Assembly: GCF_962719845.1 (NCBI RefSeq)
Contig: NZ_CAUIYF010000018.1
Coordinates: forward strand, 1 to 27,018
Length of the DNA stretch: 27,018 nucleotides
Origin: Neisseria uirgultaei
GTDB lineage: Bacteria; Pseudomonadota; Gammaproteobacteria; Burkholderiales; Neisseriaceae
Direction: 5' to 3'
Numbering within the stretch: the stretch's first letter is position 1; each line of letters begins with the position of its first letter. The translations under genes were made by a program, and so were the position numbers. Below, piece by piece: positions 21,286 to 27,018 of this stretch. A model generated the notes under the pieces. It made no database searches, had not been told where the DNA came from, and saw only the letters and a program-made list of their open reading frames with translations.

Positions 21286-22458
21286 ATGAAACGTGATTTG
21301 AGCAAAATGACCTGCATCGAAGACTTGCGCCGCGTTGCCAAGCGCAAAATGCCGCGTATGTTTTACGATTACATCGATTCGGGTTCGTGGACGGAAACGA
21401 CTTATCGGGAAAATACTTCGGATTTCAAAGATATCCGCTTCCGTCAAAAAGTATTGGTCAATATGGAGGGACGCAGCCTTGAGACTAAAATGATCGGGCA
21501 GGATGTGAAAATGCCGGTGGCGATTGCGCCGACGGGTTTTACCGGCATGGCGCACGCTGACGGCGAAATCTTGGCGGCGCGGGCGGCGGAGAAGTTCGGC
21601 ATTCCGTTTACGCTCTCGACCATGTCCATCTGCTCGATTGAAGACGTTGCCGAGAACACTAGCGCGCCGTTTTGGTTTCAGCTTTATGTGATGCGCGACC
21701 GCGAGTTTATGGAAAACCTGATTAAGCGCGCGAAGGATGCCAAATGTTCGGCATTGGTTTTGACCGCCGATTTGCAGGTTTTGGGTCAGCGCCACAAAGA
21801 CATCAAAAACGGCCTGTCTGCGCCGCCGAAACCGACCATCGCCAATTTAATCAATCTGGCGACCAAGCCCGAATGGTGCATGAAAATGCTGAACACGGAA
21901 CGCCGCACGTTCCGCAATATCGTCGGACACGCCAAAAACGTCGGCGATTTGTCCTCGCTGTCTTCATGGACTTCCGAACAATTCGACCCGCGCCTGAGCT
22001 GGGACGACGTCGCCCGCATTAAAGATTTGTGGGGCGGCAAGCTGATTATCAAAGGCATTATGGAACCTGAAGACGCGGAAAAAGCAGCGAAAAGCGGTGC
22101 GGACGCATTAGTCGTTTCCAACCACGGCGGCCGCCAGCTCGACGATACTGTGTCCGCCATCAAAGCCTTGCCCGACATCGTTAGCGCAGTCGGCAGCGAC
22201 ATCGAGGTTTGGATGGACAGCGGCATCCGCAGCGGTCAGGATATTTTGAAGGCGTGGGCTTTGGGCGCGAAAGGTACGATGATAGGCCGGGCGTTTCTGT
22301 ATGGTTTGGGTGCGTATGGTGAAGAAGGCGTAACCCGTGCGCTGGAAATCCTGTATAAAGAAATGGATATATCTATGGCGTTTACGGGACACCGCGATAT
22401 TCAAGATGTCGATGCCTCGATTTTAAGGGGTAAAGATTGGGGCAGGGAAACGGTTTAG
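21286..22458 (+). CDS. lldD: L-lactate dehydrogenase (quinone, FMN-dependent)
   Basis: 390 residues. Oxidises L-lactate to pyruvate and passes electrons to quinone at the inner membrane face. Lactate is a main carbon source for host-associated Neisseria. This is the FMN alpha-hydroxyacid dehydrogenase TIM barrel: PVAIAPTGFTGMAHADGE (about 77-94), FWFQLYVMRDRE (substrate/FMN contacts Gln132, Tyr134), Lys256 in LIIKGIME, and the catalytic His280 with Arg283 in SNHGGRQLDD. GTMIGRAFLYGLGAYGEEGV closes the phosphate site. The start MKRDLSKMTC fits the family and has AGGGA upstream. The longer in-frame start (21208) reads a DUS as MPSE and is rejected. Transcribed on its own, with a terminator behind. 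Confidence 0.96.
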   Translation: MKRDLSKMTCIEDLRRVAKRKMPRMFYDYIDSGSWTETTYRENTSDFKDIRFRQKVLVNMEGRSLETKMIGQDVKMPVAIAPTGFTGMAHADGEILAARAAEKFGIPFTLSTMSICSIEDVAENTSAPFWFQLYVMRDREFMENLIKRAKDAKCSALVLTADLQVLGQRHKDIKNGLSAPPKPTIANLINLATKPEWCMKMLNTERRTFRNIVGHAKNVGDLSSLSSWTSEQFDPRLSWDDVARIKDLWGGKLIIKGIMEPEDAEKAAKSGADALVVSNHGGRQLDDTVSAIKALPDIVSAVGSDIEVWMDSGIRSGQDILKAWALGAKGTMIGRAFLYGLGAYGEEGVTRALEILYKEMDISMAFTGHRDIQDVDASILRGKDWGRETV

Positions 22459-22473
22459 ATACTGAAAAATATG

Positions 22474-22504
22474 ATGCCGTCTGAACACAGGGTTCGGACG
22501 GCAT
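22474..22504 (+). terminator. lldD terminator from a DUS pair
   Basis: ATGCCGTCTGAA (22474-22485) faces TTCGGACGGCAT (22493-22504, one mismatch from DUS) across a seven-base loop, followed by TAAAATTT. It starts 15 bases after the lldD stop. Confidence 0.8.
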
Positions 22505-22546
22505 TAAAATTTGGCTGTATTTTAATAATGTGTTGATTAAATATCT

Positions 22547-22579
22547 GACAAAACGCCCTTTTGTAAAGGAAGTTTTGTC
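22547..22579 (-). terminator. candidate hairpin after res
   Basis: GACAAAAC (22547-22554) and GTTTTGTC (22572-22579) enclose a second stem CCTTT/AAAGG around a TGT loop, interrupted by a 2x2 internal loop. It begins 22 bases past the res stop on the minus strand. There is no clean T run, so efficient termination is uncertain. Confidence 0.5.
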
Positions 22580-22601
22580 AAACGGGGTTGCCTGCAATGC
22601 A

Positions 22602-25368
22602 CTACTCTATTTTTTCAAGCGATGCCGCACCTAAAGGGAATGACTCCGTAAATTGTCCATTTTTCTGATGATCAGTAAAAAACGGTAAACCGATCAAACG
22701 ATAATGCGGTGTATCTTTTTGCAGGATTTTATCCTTCCCATATTCCACTGTGATTGCCTCTAAAAAAGCTGCTTTCCACGAATCATTTTCCACTAAATGC
22801 CCGCCTTTCGGTTCAATGAAAATTTGGTAATGCAAAAAGCCGTCCACGCTGTCGGAAGAAGATTTTTGTTTATCTTTCAGCAATAAAACAAAGTCCGGCA
22901 TAAATCCTTCACCATCGGCAAAGTTATTCAATTTAAACACTTCTTCATTACGGATTAAATGAACGTCATATTGAGATTTCAAATCGCCCAAACGCGCTGA
23001 AATAAATTGAATTAACGCTTCTTCCAAACTCGTTCCAGCAAAATTATCCATCACATACCAATCATTTTGCGTGGCAATAGTCGTTTTTACATCATCTTTT
23101 TTGACCCATTTTTGTTTTGGCGTACCGAAAATTTCCCCCAATTTCTTAGGCGTAAATTCTTTTGTACCGATAAACGGTATATCACTTTCATTGAGATGTT
23201 TTTCAACTATTTCCAAGATTTTCAGGCAGCCTGCAAGTTTGTCATCCGGGCGAACCTGTTTGTCTTGCCCTAATCCTAAAAATTCAATTTGCCAGTCTTT
23301 CAACAATTTATTTTGCAATTCATCGCGATTTTGAATATTGAGTTTGCTTTGCAGGCGGTCAAAATGGAATAAAGATTGACTGTTTTTCCCTTTGATATGT
23401 AATGCTTTATTGAAAATATGCCGCTCCATTTCACTCATTTTTATGGTTTGAGTAAAATTATTTTGTGTGCCGATTTGTCGGGCTGTTTCATCATTTTCAT
23501 CGGCTGTAAATTGCGTTTCCTGCAACAGTTGATTGCTGTGAACTTGGAATGAAAGCGTTTGCGGATTGGCTTGCAGACTGTATGCATTATTGCTTTTGGC
23601 GTTTGGGTTGGGGATTTTTTTATTTGCCCAAATTAACAATTCTCTAAAATCCTTATTATCGGCAAATTCAGATTTGAGTTTAAATGTTGCCAATACCTTA
23701 TCATCGTCTTTTTCAGGCAAATAACCGTCTTTTCGCAACTCGTTTTTCAGTTCTGAAATATAGCGGGATTGCTCATCGTGCGTGTAATAAAACAATTCTT
23801 CCAAAATACGCAATTCGTGTTGCATATCGTTGTCAAATTTGCGTTTATTCGGCTGTTTATCTTCAAACGCAAATGGAAAATAACGCACGCCACGACCAAT
23901 CAACTGCTTTTCCGATACGGTGGCGGCAGCCGTTTTGCCCGATTTTTTATTTGAACCGCCACCGTTTTGCCCTTCATACAAACGCACAATATCAAACAAA
24001 TTCAGAACGTCCCAACCTTCGGTTAATCTATCCACCGTAAAAATGGCACGGATTGGATTATCAGCCGCTTCCAAATTATTCAGCAATTTTTCCGTTTCGC
24101 TGTCGGTTTTTTCAGTTTTGTTTTTGTTGGTTTCGGAGTTGGTAATAATCACATTATGTTTTTGATAATTTTGTTTCACCCAATTTGCCAAATGTGCAAA
24201 CTCAAAGCCATTTTCCTGCATAAATTTTAGGGCTTGTTCGGTGCGGGTTTTGCCTTGTTCGTTGGCGTTGTCGCTATTATTCAGGCTGCCTGAAAACGTA
24301 TCCAAAAACTCAAAATCATCCGCTTGCACATTTTCTGCCCAATTTAAAAATGCCAAATAATCCGCTTTTGATTCATCAATCGTCTTACTTCTAAACAACA
24401 TCACAGGCTTGAAATTGGCAATGCCATATTTCAACGCAATTTGATGGCGATACCAGGCAAACAATAAAGCGTGTAATACCCGCTCTTTCTTATTCAGCGT
24501 ACTAGATACCAAATTGATTTCTTTGGTATAACCCTTTTGCAAAAACTCTTTTAAGCCAAATTTTGTGATGATTTTATCCGCATATTTTTGTTGCACTTCA
24601 GCATTTTCAGGCAGCGTAGCGGTAAATTCCAACAGCACATTTTGGCCGGGATTGCCATTTTTATTGAGCAACAATTCCAAAACCATATGCTCCCAGCCTT
24701 TGCGTTCAATTTCGGCATCGCTAGTGCGGTCGTTCATTTCCTTTTCTAAATCTAATTCGCCTTGTTTTTTGCTTTTGGTTTGCGCGTTTAAATGGTGTGC
24801 TTCATCGCCCAGCATTGCAAGGTTCAAACCGTGCAAATCCGCCAATGTGGTTTGGTTTTCCCGTTCGGTGTGAATATCGTTATACAGTTTTTGAATGCTG
24901 GTAAATTTAATTTCAATGCCGTCTGAATGTGGGCTGAACGTTTCCACTTTGTGAATGGGAATTACCGTATCGCCCTGCAAAATCTTCTCGGTAAATAAAA
25001 ATTTTGCGTGCGTCGGGTCAATAAAATTATTTTCCGTTTTATCCACGATATTGTTTTGATTCACAAAAAACAGAAAATGCCGATAACCCTTTTCAAAATA
25101 ATACAAAATCAACGCCGCCATCATCATCGTTTTGCCGGCACCTGTTGCCATATTAAATAGCAAATGCGTTGGCTTATTTTTTAAATCAGGGAAATCGTCT
25201 AGCTCTGAAGTGCGGTCAAAAATCAAAAAGTTTTCAAGGGCGGATTTTTGCCATTCAAAAAAATCATATTTTAAGTTTTTGGACGTAAACTCAGGCATTT
25301 CAAGTAATTCAGGCTTGTATTTTTTAACCGCTTTACGTTCATTTTCAATCACTTCAAACAACGTTTTA

Positions 25369-25379
<11 letters not shown>
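22602..25379 (-). CDS. res: type III restriction endonuclease subunit Res
   Basis: 925 residues. Helicase-nuclease partner of Mod. The Mod-Res complex cuts DNA when unmethylated sites are encountered in opposite orientation. It is a superfamily 2 ATPase: Walker A MATGAGKT (77-84), Walker B DEAH (192-195), a later TEGWDV motif and an arginine-finger motif QLIGRGVRYFPF (roughly 495-510). The nuclease is at the C-terminus, with Pro828-Asp829 (MPDFVLLLKD), Glu856 and Lys858 (IEPKGG) giving PD...ExK. The start MANNKTLFEV is chosen because GGAG lies eight bases upstream. It overlaps the mod stop by 11 bases, so translation is coupled. All key motifs are intact, so Res looks active. The gene carries uptake sequences of several dialects. 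Confidence 0.95.
23221..23232 (-). repeat. AG-simDUS inside res
   Basis: TTCAGGCAGCCT on the plus strand, i.e. AGGCTGCCTGAA on the minus strand. As I recall, this is the uptake dialect of Simonsiella/Alysiella-type Neisseriaceae. Confidence 0.75.
24280..24294. repeat. overlapping simDUS and kingDUS inside res
   Basis: TTCAGGCTGCCTGAA reads AGGCTGCCTGAA (sim dialect, 24283-24294) on the plus strand and AGGCAGCCTGAA (Kingella dialect, 24280-24291) on the minus strand. It is a near-palindrome serving both. Confidence 0.75.
24916..24927 (+). repeat. AT-DUS inside res
   Basis: Exact ATGCCGTCTGAA, the local dialect, in the middle of a gene that otherwise carries foreign-dialect copies. Confidence 0.9.

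Positions 25380-27018
<1,639 letters not shown>

Overview
The window is from a Neisseria genome, in or close to the N. meningitidis / N. gonorrhoeae / N. lactamica / N. polysaccharea group. The evidence is the many AT-type DNA uptake sequences (ATGCCGTCTGAA, often as inverted pairs), a full-length Correia element, a modA-type methyltransferase with an AGCC repeat, and the order lldD-iscR-iscS-iscU-iscA-arfA-hscB-gyrA. As I recall, that order matches the meningococcal chromosome. I cannot assign the species. A commensal such as N. lactamica is plausible because of the giant adhesin and the accessory insertions. Both window edges are simple sequence repeats: at least 20 C on the left and at least 11 AGCC units on the right. 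This looks like a contig broken at two phase-variable tracts.

Layout from left to right. (1) Positions 1-11377 hold a poly-C tract and a 3725-residue trimeric autotransporter adhesin. It is mosaic, with an AT-rich head half and a GC-rich, DUS-bearing stalk half. (2) Positions 11378-12062 are a graveyard: a terminator, the 3' relic of a TonB-dependent receptor, and a 155-bp Correia element. (3) gyrA on the minus strand is about 92 residues longer than the usual neisserial GyrA, as I recall its length. An AT-rich in-frame segment has replaced the loop before the VRPSGRG motif of the C-terminal domain. (4) Positions 15330-16434 hold an ankyrin-repeat protein directly downstream of an orphan C-terminal coding fragment, which looks like a toxin-tail/immunity leftover, followed by a stretch without a solid gene. 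(5) Positions 16435-21009 hold the Fe-S assembly genes iscR, iscS, iscU, iscA and hscB on the minus strand. A textbook IscR site overlaps the iscR promoter. arfA lies between hscB and iscA, pointing the other way. The isc operon is split between iscS and iscU by an AT-rich island encoding a PD-(D/E)xK-like protein and is flanked by DUS of foreign dialects. A 42-residue acidic, two-cysteine protein precedes iscU. (6) lldD (L-lactate dehydrogenase) is on the plus strand. (7) A type III restriction-modification operon (mod then res, minus strand) closes the window, with an AGCC repeat inside mod.

How the parts work together: IscR senses [2Fe-2S] supply and controls the desulfurase/scaffold/carrier set. 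LldD feeds lactate electrons to the respiratory chain. ArfA is the backup for stalled ribosomes, and its own message ends at a terminator inside its reading frame. The adhesin, the mod/res pair and possibly the small orphan genes form the variable layer. The mod repeat is of the type that switches whole methylomes (phasevarions).
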